Notes under the pieces: model-generated | Told to the model about the DNA's origin: nothing | The model's input: the letters and a program-made list of their open reading frames with translations, nothing else | Database searches by the model: none | In this document: positions 37,352-49,140 of the stretch, piece by piece | How positions within the stretch are numbered: position 1 is the first letter of the stretch | Layout: every line of letters starts with the position of its first letter | Assembly (NCBI GenBank): GCA_035582835.1 | Contig: JAYKAV010002925.1 | Span: forward strand, 625,812 to 689,811 | Direction of reading: 5' to 3' | Length of the DNA stretch: 64,000 nucleotides | Origin: Phoebastria nigripes | Lineage: Eukaryota; Chordata; Aves; Procellariiformes; Diomedeidae | Position numbers and translations under genes: made by a program

Positions 37352-40300
37352 GTAAGAAATCTGAGAGTGCTGAGTCTCTTTCAGGACTAAAGCTTTAATT
37401 GGATAATGAGGTGAGCTAATGGTTTGGTATGTGCTAGTTTGGCCATAGTTCACCATGCTGAGCTCAACATTAGCCATGTTTCACCTGCTGCCAAAGTAAA
37501 AAAACCCAGAAAGCCAAGACCAGCAGGCAGCTTTTCAAGACTCTGTCTGTAGAAAAAACATTTCCCATCCATACCTCACAGATTGTCTACTGAGAAATCA
37601 ATGGAGTTAAATAACTCGTGTCAATTTTGGACACTGTTTACATTTTATAGGCTTGGATTTTGATTCTTATATTGATTTTATGCTGATATAAATCCTTCAC
37701 TTCAAAGGAGCTACTTGTTTTAAATCTGTAACAGAACATAACAGAACCTATTTGCTTTCATTAAAGGTCTTTTAACTTCACTGGTACCAATATTAAACAG
37801 GAATGGTCAGAGGACTCCACCATACATTGTAAGAGTACTTAATTTCATTTTAAGTACACGCCACATAACTATATTGCTGAGACAAATTCATTCTGCAGAC
37901 TATGTTAGTGCTTATTGCAAATAAAAAGAAAGCAAAGAGAAGAAAGCTCAAAAAAGATGTAAATCTTGAAAGTGAGAAAAAAACTAATTTGGGTAACTCA
38001 GTACATTTATAGAAGAGAAAGAGTAAGTAAATCAGATCAGATATTCCAACTGTTCCTTTTATGTCCCTTAGAGCAATGACAGTTTTTGTGTGTGTGTCTG
38101 TGTGTATATAGAAATAAAGATGTATGTGCTTATGTACGTATGTAGACACATTATATGTTTATATATTAAAGTTAAGGAGGAGGATTAGTGGATCTAGGTA
38201 GGAAAAAAAGACTGTGTCAGAGCTCAACTCCTTAAGTCTTTGCTCCATCTGAACACAAGAGTACGAATGAAGCTCAATCACTTTACCATTTGGTAATGAC
38301 ATTGGTGCTTCTCGTAAGGGAAAAGGTCATTTTGCCTTGAGGGACTGAGAATGAGAAATAGCAGATTAAAGTTTTGAAAAGTGTTAATGAAGAATTTTTC
38401 AGTTTAAGTCTTTTGAAAGTAAATTACAGTTTTGAGACTTCAGAATTATTTGAATTTTTTTTTTTTTTTTTAGGTTCGGAGACCATTTCTTGTGCCATAA
38501 GGAGGTGGGTTTGCACAGGAACCCACTGGGCTTCAGGGCATGCAGCTGTTTGACAGCTTTGNTGTGCACACTTGGCAGGAGCTGCCCTCTCTTCAGTGAC
38601 TCCTCACACTGCCCAGCTCTGGAGTGAGGAGAGGACTCCATTGCCATCAGCAGCTGTCTGTTCTTCAAGGATTTCACAATCTGCTCCTTTCTTCCATACT
38701 CCCAGTACTTGGGAAATTTTGGACAATGCGCTTTTTAATTGGAATAAAACCACATGTAAAATTGTAGAAAACTCCAGGGAACTGGTACATTTAATCTTTT
38801 CCTGTCAACTTTGATGGTTCAAATATTGCCTCTCCTGCTGTTTCCTCTCCTTTCACCAAGCCCTGCCTTTTTTCCACATTGCATGGCCAAAATGTTTTTT
38901 CCAGTCCTGCTCTTTAACAAGCTTATTTGCTTTTCCAGCTAATGCCTGTGCATTTTTTTGTCTTTGTCTGTCACACAACACAGGTTTATACTTGCTGCTT
39001 TCTCTGAAAGATGGGCCTTGGGTAAGGACATAAAGACCTCATGAGGGCAACTAGTCTGTAAAACTCCCCTTCAAAATCTCTTTTCACAAGTCGCTCCACC
39101 TGGCTGTGTCTGCTTTTGGTTAGATGGCTGGCTTGCAAAAAAAACCTGAATAGTTTTGTCTCGCAGAAAAAAATCATGATTTATAGCCTTGTCCTTAAGG
39201 AGGAAACAGAGAGAAATAGGAGAATGTATAAGAGACATTGAAAATGATTTTAGACATCTCTCGTGCTGCCAATATCATCCTGCATAACTTCCATTTTGCA
39301 ATTCATTACCACAAGTTCATGAATTCACAGGTGTTTACAATACTAAAAATGAGCTAGCACCAGCTTTGGTGTGCACTGACAAAGCTTTAGAGCTGTAGAG
39401 TGGGAATATCCTTTGCTCTACAGATTTGTTTCAATAGGATCTTGGCAAATGCTGGAAGAAGGACTGGTGGCCCAACATTAAATGCTTTTAAGTGCTGCTA
39501 CACAGCTGTGTACATTGTGGATTACATTAATTCTTCACCATGTTTGTCATGTTTTGGAAGATGAAATTACTTGCCAAAAAATTAACCTCCTGTATACCCT
39601 GCTATTGTGTCCTCAACTTGGAAATAGTGACTATTGCTTGTTGTAAGGAAGCTTAGAAATTAAAAAAGTCTCAGACCAATCTGTGATGATAGGAACAACA
39701 CAGCTGAAGACCTGTCACTCAGGACCTCCTACTCTCGACAATTTGTGTGTTTGCCGGAGGACATAATATCACCACTGATGGTAGTCCTCTAAGTGACTGA
39801 CACATAAAAGTTAATGTAGCTTTCTAAGACCAATGAACATTCATTAGGGTCTTGAAAGAGAATGATGATCAGAGCCTCGAAGGATAGCCACAGCTCAAAG
39901 GGGAGATAATGAGAGAATGGACCCTGGGATGTGAAATTTTGGTCAGTATTTCTAGGAGGCAAGATGCTGTACAAAACCAGATAAAAACTTCACAGAAAAA
40001 AATATAATGTTCTGGAGATGAAGAGAAAAATAATTAAAAAATTACTCATGGATCATGTGCCAGTTATTCTATTAATATGATTCTTGGAACTATAGTCATG
40101 TCTTTAGGTTTTTAAGCTATGTCTCTGTTGCTAAAAAAGGAGAAGGAATGAGCTAGAATACTGGACTGTGATCATGCATGGTGTTGAATAGCTAGNATAC
40201 AACTCGCATGATAATGACCCAGGCCAATTAGCACTTCCTGAGAGATGGCTGGGCAAGGGTTGGGGGATTTTATGCACCAGAAACCATTTCCAAAATCAAT

Positions 40301-43300
40301 ATGCATGAGCCTGAATGAGGTTTTGCTTCCCTCCCTCTCAGGACAGGTCTCCAAAACTGTTCCAGGAGTTTCTCAAACACCTCTATATTCTCTTAATCTG
40401 TAATTTAGTGGAGTAAAAGCACACCACAACCCAAAAGCAAGGACCATCAGTTTCACACTGCTCAAACACCACTATTAGGGTCTGTAATGTAACGCTTAAA
40501 ATATTTCAGACCTTTAAACTTAAGAAAACAGCAGGAATGATAACTATGATTCAGAAGCAGAAGGTTCTAACATGGACCCAGAGGGTGCCCAGGAGCCAGT
40601 ACTGTGCAGCATGAATGTAGCTTTCTGGGCTAGTTGACATCTCTTTTATTTAGCAGTGGGCAGGTAGTCTTAGAGGCTTTACATATTTCTATGCTAAAAT
40701 GTTTATTGAAATGCTCAACTGTATGGTAGATTTCTTTCTCATCTTCTCTTTTTCCTTCTAGCACCTGGGTAATTACACTATTTTATTATTATTCTTTTAA
40801 TTTCAGTTGTCACATGCCTATTTATGTAGCTTTAGGTGTAAGCATCCTTGAAAATTGCATTTCACTAGCAAGAGATATAAGAACTGGTTTTTACATTCCT
40901 CTTTTTCCAACCTAGACATTCCTTATTCTATTCTCAGTGAACATTTTAACTATAGTATCCTCTTTATCACTTTTCTTTTTCTATGTTGGCAGTCCTTTGT
41001 ATATCAGCATCACATACCGTAGCAGTTTCTTCTCTGTTTCTGGAGAAAAGACATTATGATACCTCAAATCTCAGTGCTCTCTACCCTTGATTGTCTTTAG
41101 TCTTTGCAGAGACAACATTATAGCAGTTCTCCTCAACAGCACTTTTCTTTCTAGGATGAGAGCTCTAACTATACATTGATTGGACTGGTAGCTTCTCCTA
41201 GACTTGGCCTTTCAGCTCAGAAAATGTCATTACCAGTGCTTTAAGATACAAAAAAAAAAAAGTCTTTTCATGTGGAAGAATATTTCCTGACTACTATACC
41301 CTCATTTGCCAACATGTGATGCTCAGAACTAAGCTGCATTACCATGCCTATAAAAAGAGCAATCATAGCAGTGCAAGCAGCCTCGACTGCCAATATGTCT
41401 TAGTAACCTTTTATATTATAGCAGTGTTGTTACTGCCACAATAGGTTAGGGTATGTCACCATTTCTATTACATTTGAAACCACATTTTTCAGGGCTTTAT
41501 AACTTTTGTACTGTGATAAACACTGAACTGAATCTTTATATATGGCTTGTCAGATAAAATAGATGAAGACATAGTGGCTGGAACTTGGGTGGTATATTAC
41601 AACAAAATGGTAAAAAAAAAGACAAGAGCAAGTAGATTTCTCTCATTTTTGATAGTACAAATGTTAAACATTCTTAAAAGGGAACATAAACTCTACTCTG
41701 AAATTAGGCTTTCTATTTTTGATCCTCAGAAGAAGATTCCCCAGTTATCTGAGTGAAGTAGAACTAACATCCAAGAGCTCTCAAGACCCAGGATGGTATT
41801 ACATTTTTACCACTTCTGTAGATTAAACAAGGAAGATACTCTCTACTGGGGAATACCCCTTGCAAGAGATGGCAGAACAACACTTGCAGAGTATGGGAGG
41901 TTGTTTCTGAGGGTCATCTGGCAATACCGACAGGAATGTTAATAGCCAGACTGTCAAAGAAATGGAAAAACTGCATATCTGATGAAATAATCTGAATATG
42001 CTCTTGTAAGAGGATCATGGCATTCCTCCATCCCTCCTACCTTTCTGCAGAGTTTTCTGTGCAGTGCATGAACTGATACAATAAGCCAAGGTTACAAATA
42101 TGTAGCCCTCAAAGATGACAAAGCAAGTGCTCCCAGCTAAGGTATTGATTTTAATTCATAAATCCAGCCAATAATTGAAGAGGAAAAATAAAGAAACTTA
42201 AACAGGATTATCAGTTTGCAGCAGCATATCTGGATAGCAACATCATGTCACTACGGTAGTTATCCATGTCAAGTCATTAAGAAGGCCAATCCCGCAATCA
42301 GCAGGCTGATAGACAGATGCTTCCTCCCACCAGAAACTCCTGCCACCATTTCCATTATCTAGCTGTGTATCCACAGGCCCCTATGCCGATTCCCACCTGA
42401 GAGGAGGAGCACTCAGCTTGCCCTCTGTGTTTGGGTGAAACAAGGATGTGCTCATACCCACACCCTGAGTATCCATCAGTATCTCTGAGTATGTTCAGGG
42501 CAGCAAATGAGTTCCAGCATCTGTCTGCTCACAAGACCTGCACAATGCAAACCTTAAAATGACATCTCTTTCTTTTTCCAAGATTTGGGTTTTTTTAATT
42601 AAAGTCAGATAGATAACAGCAAGACACAGGTGATTACGTGGACCATTCTTTAAACTGCGACAGTGTCCCAAACATACTGACAAGATTATAAAGGAACAAA
42701 CTTTGCAAGGGTCTGTGGGGGGACATCCTTCCCAACTGAGATGAAAATCCTCGCATGATATTAGAGGATTTCCTGAGATTCACAGGCATTATCATGTAAC
42801 AATAAATAGCAAACATTAGTAATAAACTTTTAAAATGTATTTGTTTTATCTACACTCATCCTTCACCTTATTCGCTTGCCCTGAATATTTAACTATTTGA
42901 ATTTATTCCTGCAAGCCATTGTGTAAATTTAACTTTATGTTTATGAAGTGCACACTGTTTTTAAAACATGAGTACTTACACCAGAAGTATTGCATGCTTA
43001 TGCAAGAAAAGAAAAAAAACAGTGTTACCTTGAGCAATTACAACTAAGCAGTATAGATCACATCTAACCCAGCAGTCTTTTCTAACTCTTGAATTCTCAT
43101 GCACGGTCCAGCCCTGAGTGCATGCGGGGGCATACACTGTTCTTTCTTTTCCATATCTTGGTTTCAACAGGAAAGGTACTTGTGTGGATGAACCAGGTGA
43201 AAATTAAAATAGGCTCCAGGACTACATGGTGTGCTGGAAAGCATATCTACTTTGCTGGTCAACAGACATACATTTTTCTATTTGGTATTTAAAAAATCAC

Positions 43301-45894
43301 AGGGAAAGCTTTACAAGAAACCCATAGATTTATAAGCCATCAAAATTAAATTTTTTTCAATGATGAATAAGATTTAGGAAATGTAATCTGCTCATAGATA
43401 GTCTACAACACAATCAGGCTAAATGCGTTTTTTTTATATATATATATACACACACACTGTTCGATAAAAATTTATCTCCAATTTAGTGGAAGTGATTTAT
43501 AGAAAATAATTTTTGAATGAAAAAAAATGTACATTTGCATTGGAAAACCAAATGCAGAAGTAAAATTAATCAAATCAAATACCAGAAATATGCCATGTGA
43601 GTGGTACCAATCAAAATTGCCTGGTTTTATAATATTTTTAACAAGCTATTTACAAATGAACCACATAAAAAAATCATTCAGAGAAACTGGGTATATAGTT
43701 TAACATAAATGTATCTTTTACATACATTTACATACATTTTGCAGCCTGCTACAGACACTGTATGAACTGAAAGAGAGGCAAACTTCAATTAATATAGCTA
43801 TTGAACATTATTCACCCTTTCTAGCAGTCATCTGAATTTGGAGTTATCTTCATGTAAAAAATTTAATCTATCTATGCAGGAAGAAAACAGTGTAATAAAA
43901 ACATCAAAGAGAAAAAACTCTGATGTGCTCAAAACATAATTTTGCATAACACATTAATGAGAAATGATAGTTAATAAAAATCTAATCATTAAGGAAACAA
44001 CTCAACAGAGAAACAAAGAGAAGATAAAGCATCTGAGAAAATCAGTAATGTGGGTTTGTAAGATTTATACAATTATGTTTGTTTCTTTGGTTTAATTACA
44101 AGGTAAGATATTAATATACATCATTTTTATTGAGCTGGAAGGAAAGTTTTCTCAATATATTGTACAAAAGAATAAATTGTTCTTGAATTTCTGTGTGTTT
44201 GTCACTAAGAAAATATACCCCTGAGGTTATTACTGTGATTTACAGCAAACAAATATGATCAGATTATTTCTTAAAAAGTTATATTTTGTCCGTTAATATT
44301 TATAAAAGAAATAAAGCATGCTCTGCATTTTTGCGGCAGAGAGGAATAGAATGTTGATGACCATAACAGAATCACTGTAAAAGCTGGATTGATCACAATA
44401 AAGAACCTACAAAACACTTATATATACTTACTAAATGAGACGACAGCATGCTAAAATATTAAAACTGTATTACTGTTTCTCATTTCCTCAACCCTCTCTA
44501 CTATTAGTTTAGCATCAAAGATGGTGGTATTCTGCACTCTTACTGACTCATTTTTCATTTTCAGACTAATGGTGTATTTGTTCTGAACCCATTAAACAGC
44601 CTTTAATTCCAAAACTACAGATTTTATTGCAATGTTATTGGTAATTCTTGTAAGTGAAGCCTGAAACAATATCTGAATAGTGCAGCCTTGGATATTTCTT
44701 GGATATTTTTTCTCTAAACACCAAGCACTACAAAAATCAGAAGATGAATATTTTTAATGAGAAATAGTTCTCAAATATATGTTCTCTTTGATTAGAACAG
44801 TGTTTATTGAGAAATATGGATCCTGAATCCAAGCAACGAAAGATCTAAAATGACATTTTATCACACTTCCATTCAGCATCAGCTATAGTGCGCTTACATA
44901 CTCTAGGCACAAAAGCAACATATGAATTAAAAAATATTAGACAAAATGGATGAATACTTTTGATGAAATATTGGCCTAAATTTTGCAAAGTGTTTTCCCT
45001 ACACTTTTTTTTAGAAAAAAAATGGAAGACCCAATGGTTTTTTCTACATCGCATTTTCTGAACATCACTTTTGCCTTGAAGTTTCATTGTTGGGCATCAA
45101 TGCTTGAACATTTAAAATGAATTCATATGTAAAATGAGAAATCACTATAGCATTATAGTAGATCAAAAGAAGACATTTGTACCATGCACACTTTTTATTT
45201 TATCCTCAGAAATCTGTTCCCAAGATNCCAATTTTTTGTCCCAGCCTAGGTATTTATTTATTTCAGTACACACATCATTAATTTGCAAAGGCTTGTACTA
45301 ATCCTCTTGTATCCACAGGCTCTACTCACTTCGCAAGCTCATCATGTTACTTAATGTGCCCAATGAAAATAAGTCATTTAACTTATGCCAGGGGACTGGC
45401 ACATTGCATCTGCTGCTGTGTGCCACAGGACCCTCAGGGTGATGCCAGCTGTGTGCTTCATCGTTATTGGGCACCTCTAACCTTGCCAGCACTAACATTA
45501 GGCTCTTCCAATCAATTTCTTCAATAAAAAATTGCTGTTTAGTATAAAACTGCTAAGTGTCAAACATTTTTATATCATCTATACAGAAAGGCACATATTC
45601 AGTTTAAACAGGTATTGGTGATGTGTTCTACCCCAGGAGCAATTGGAAGTCAAGTCCTGAAGGTGTTCAAAGGTCTCAGCTGTTTATAATGGCATTTATC
45701 AGAGTTTTTTACCTGACATGCAGGCTTCCATAAAATGGTAGTGACATTCCCTGAAGTTCTGATTTTAGCTTTAAGAACTAGACCTGTACAATGTTGGTGT
45801 TAATAGACATTTTATTAAATATAGATATAAAAATGTCAGAATCTAGAAGACGACAGAAACACAATATTGATATAATTGCTTGACCATTAAAGGT
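37352..45894. other. Gene-free AT-rich sequence, about 8.5 kb
   Basis: No gene or mobile element is recognised. Simple sequence includes a TG/TA tract (about 38082-38108), a poly-T run (38456-38472), poly-A (41251-41262) and the TA/CA tract at 43434-43458. Open frames are short. GC stays low throughout. Confidence 0.5.
43434..43458. repeat. TA/CA dinucleotide microsatellite
   Basis: A T run leads into tatatatatata and then cacacacac, a common compound dinucleotide repeat. Confidence 0.95.
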
Positions 45895-46060
45895 TCAGAG
45901 CTGTATTGAGTCCTGTAGCCGCTATCCCTCTTTGTGAATTTTCTGTTCAATAAACCTTTGGGTTTGTTTCACAGTGTGAAGTATCCCTGGGAGCAAAGGG
46001 CGACCTACTACTCCCTCGTATACCAGTGGCCAGGAGGCAGGTACTGTTGTGTTGGGTACA
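45895..46060 (+). other. Possible LTR R/U5 fragment or exon-like segment
   Basis: AATAAACCTTTGGGTTTG at about 45951-45968 looks like an LTR polyadenylation region. It is followed by a more GC-rich, CpG-containing stretch (gggcgacctact, ccctcgtatacc) that stands out from its surroundings. The same stretch (45975-46040) is also bounded by an acceptor-like TTTGTTTCACAG and a weak donor GTACTG, with two frames open. I cannot decide between an old LTR piece and an exon. Confidence 0.25.
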
Positions 46061-47389
46061 TTTGTGAGCACTTGTTTTGGCAGATCACAAACACTCAGCC
46101 TTTGTGCACCTGTTGGTGTAGGTAGAGTCTGGATGGAGGCTTTTTGGAGATTAGTAGGAAGCCTACCATGCCCATCTGCTTATCTGAAAGCTGAGAGAGA
46201 GACTTGTCACTGTGCTTATCTTCTGCACAACAGCATGGTACTACCACTGGATAAGGAACTCTTTCTAGTTCTAGGAAATAGTATGGTTGGATAGTGGTCC
46301 AAGCAAGGCTGCAAGTGTTTAATAAGTAATTAAAACCTACATAAAAGATGAGAACCTGGAGGTACAACTGATGCTTCATAAAATGTTTTATTAATTGAAA
46401 TGCTAACCAAATTGTCAGACTGTATGAGTATCTGCGTGAAGACCAGAACAGCTGCTTAAGATGCTGCGTGGGTGATTAAGCGCTTGCTTTTCCTGTTCCC
46501 CCCCATCAAGGTCAAAGCCCTTGTCCTCACCCTCAAGGCCCGTCACAATTATTTTAGGATTTTGTTTCTTTAATTTTTATTAGTTAACCTGGTTTGCCTG
46601 CCTTGCCTCTCCCAATTTAGTTGCTTGTGCCTCTGAGGTATCATCTGCTGCCTCCTTTTTGCATCGTCAACAGTAACCCTGGTAAGATATCCATTGCCCT
46701 GTAAAGCTGCCCTGCCAGCTGCCAGCTGTCCAGTACTTAAAAAGTGGGGAAGAAATGGATTACCAGCATATGCTTGACTTCTAGTTTTGTGATATAGTAC
46801 ATGACTACATCCTTGTACCAGCAGTTGTCCTTTTATGTTGTAAACACTTTGGGGCTTCTGGGGTAACACATACATTTAACTTCAGACAAGAAAACTCCCA
46901 ACAAGAAAATAAATTATTAAGTTTGCAAAGTGAAGGATTCAAAAGGTATGAAACTCCTCAGTTAGTTAGCTTCATTTTCTCAGCAGATTATACACATCAG
47001 GATGCAACCTTTTATTACGTGATCACAAACTATTTTTTGCACAGTTGCTCCTTTAACTAGTGTGCTGGATGGCTGGAACTCTGAGGATTATATAGTTATT
47101 CTCTAAAATATTCTTGTTTCATCTTTAGCAAAAGTTGGAAGACATGTACAGAATAAAGCAAGAGTTTCTGAAAGAGTAGCCAGAGGAGGGCAGATGAATA
47201 CTGCCTTGCAGACCTGGATGTTTTTCCACCGGCAGCTACAGGGTTCTTGTATGATATGAAGAAAATGACTTAAGGATCAGATTGAATACTCTGTTATTTT
47301 TCTTTATTTTCTGTGTTTCTGGCTTGAGATCAGTATCTTCATTTGCATGAAGTTAATGCTCATAACCTTCTGCTATGTCAGAGCTTCAG
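46061..47389. other. Gene-free sequence
   Basis: The minus frame 46570-46875 (101 codons) has fairly normal amino-acid composition but no recognised domain. Nothing else is seen. Confidence 0.45.
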
Positions 47390-47640
47390 CTACCCAGTGA
47401 CTCTCCTTCCCTGTTTCCCTTGTGCTCCTTGTTTCGTTTTTGCCCCACTTTCAGTTCCCAGTTCCTGTCTCCTTAAAAAAGCCCTGTTCCAGCCTCCCGT
47501 TCCTCCTGTCTGCTCAGTTCCCTTTCTGGGCCCAGATCCCATTTTCTTCCCTCCTCTAATTCTCTCTCCAATCCCTCCTGTCTCTCTACTCCTTTGCCTC
47601 CTCTTCTTTTCCCTCTCTGCTGTCAGCCNGGCAGCTTCAT
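47390..47640. repeat. Polypyrimidine tract, about 250 bp
   Basis: The plus strand is dominated by C and T in tcc, ctt, cctcc and ccctgt runs, with purines rare, mostly single G. The overlapping Pro/Leu/Ser-rich frame is a by-product. Such tracts can form triplex DNA; they also arise from decayed low-complexity repeats. Weaker tracts of the same look lie near 3920-4130, 32520-32700 and 55400-55490. Confidence 0.7.
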
Positions 47641-47916
47641 TGTCTGCACTACCTGGGCACCCAGCAGGGACTTGCAACTAGAACAGCAGAGCTGCAGGTC
47701 TGCGACTTTGTCCGACCTGGCCTTTCTCAGCAAGCACACTTCTAAAAGTTATGAACAAATGAAAAGATTTCATGCTGCATGGGAAAACTGAAAATGACAG
47801 GTGAAACTTGGTTAATATATTAATTTAGTTACAACTGTCATTCAGGAGGGAGATCACCCAAAAGAATGAAAAAAGGGCCACATGTCTATGGCTTCATTTT
47901 GTTTTGTTAAAGTCAG

Positions 47917-48018
47917 GGTGATCTGGACAGGCGATCGGAGAGAAAAGACGTGCCTGACTACCTGAGGAGTCACCCTATTGAAAATATCAAAGACCTGTCA
48001 AAGGTCTGTGCTTATTAA
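47917..48018 (+). CDS. Candidate coding exon D (unrecognised protein)
   Basis: A pyrimidine tract (ttcattttgttttgttaaagtcag) precedes the segment. The frame starts at phase 0, reads GDLDRRSERKDVPDYLRSH then PIENIKDLSK, and reaches a stop TAA at 48016-48018. It therefore fits a terminal exon; as an internal exon the donor after 48003 (AAG|GTCTGT) would be poor. Three CpG dinucleotides fall in the first 40 bases, unusual in this CpG-poor window and suggestive of constraint. Its phase matches the end of exon C. No protein family is recognised. Confidence 0.3.
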   Translation, partial: GDLDRRSERKDVPDYLRSHPIENIKDLSKVCAY

Positions 48019-48589
48019 CTACTGCTTTCTTTCAATATGCCAGAAAACACTGTCATTCATGACATTCAGCAGACCATAATACAGCCTACAATTATATGTA
48101 TATATATTGTATATGTTAAAAAACTTATTTTTTGGACAACAGCCAAGTACACCGTAAAGGGAATTAACACAAAAATGTTATCTTGAAGTTAAATACACAT
48201 ATATGTAGTACACAGGATATCAGGATATGACCTGATTTGACCTCATTACTTTCCGGAAAGTGTCTTCCTCTGTGTAAAAGCATGTAATGACCCCAAAATT
48301 ACATTTATTCAGCTTCATAGCCTGCACTTGTGCTTAACTCATTTCTCCTCCGGGTGTAGAAGAGCAACAATGAATTCATAGGGATTACTAACGAGTCAGC
48401 AGTTTTACAAACTCTTACTGTAATGAACAGTTTAAATGAGAGCTGAGCAGAAAGCTGTATCGGAGAGTCCAGCTCCTGCCCTAGCTGGGAACCATTTGTT
48501 TCTTTAAAATAAGTAAGGAGCAGGATGCAGGTGGCCTGCTAATCACAAACACCAGATGGCTGTCTCAGGCAAAAACTGCTCAGTTCACA
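48019..48589. other. Gene-free sequence
   Basis: AT-rich, with a short TA-rich stretch near 48095-48118. No polyadenylation signal closely follows candidate exon D: the first clear AATAAA is about 1.2 kb downstream near 49194. Confidence 0.5.
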
Positions 48590-49140
48590 TAGTTTAAACC
48601 AAATCAGAACCGAAGTGGTTTATTGATTTATTAACAACATGTAATTAACCAGCAATCAGTGAACCATGTAAGCAAGATCAGTATTTGCAGATAAACAGAT
48701 AAACCGCAATGCAAGAGGTAAAACACAATACTAGATGCTTAAAAAGGTTAATACGCATCTATGAATTTCTAAATACCCTTCTATAATGCATCCCAGAATG
48801 TTCTAATCCCAATGGATAGTCACAGTTACCCCTCCCAGCAGTGTGGGTTACACGCACATTCCCTCCCAGCAGTGTGGGTTCCCCCCTTGCATACCCTTCC
48901 TGGGGGAGAAGTGGGTGCTCCAGGTCTGAGTGTGTCCCAATGCTCCCAGCGATCCCCAAGTGGTGCGAATGCACCCCCCCAAGTCTCGTACACATCCCTG
49001 AGGTGTGGGTCCCTACCTCCTGCTCCCTGCCTTGTCCCCCCTCGCTAGATGCAGGCTCCTCACGGTGTCCATCTAGCCTGAGCAGAGGCTGTGATGCTGG
49101 CAAGGCAACTTCTGGCAGGTTCAGACCAGGGGATTTGATC
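48590..49140 (-). repeat. Possible decayed LTR or other repeat, minus strand
   Basis: The block is compositionally distinct: an AT-rich part with ATCAATAAA on the minus strand near 48622-48630, then a GC-rich part (48820-49080) with several CpGs. A unit of about 21 bp (starting cctcccagcagtgtgggtt) occurs twice, near 48832 and 48863. This layout would suit a minus-strand LTR with a GC-rich U3, but I can place neither ends nor family. The 127-codon minus frame 48759-49142 is probably a by-product of the composition. Confidence 0.3.

Noticed and set aside
47343..47681. 112-codon Pro/Leu-rich frame as a secreted or membrane protein
   Set aside because: It is a direct reading of the polypyrimidine tract.
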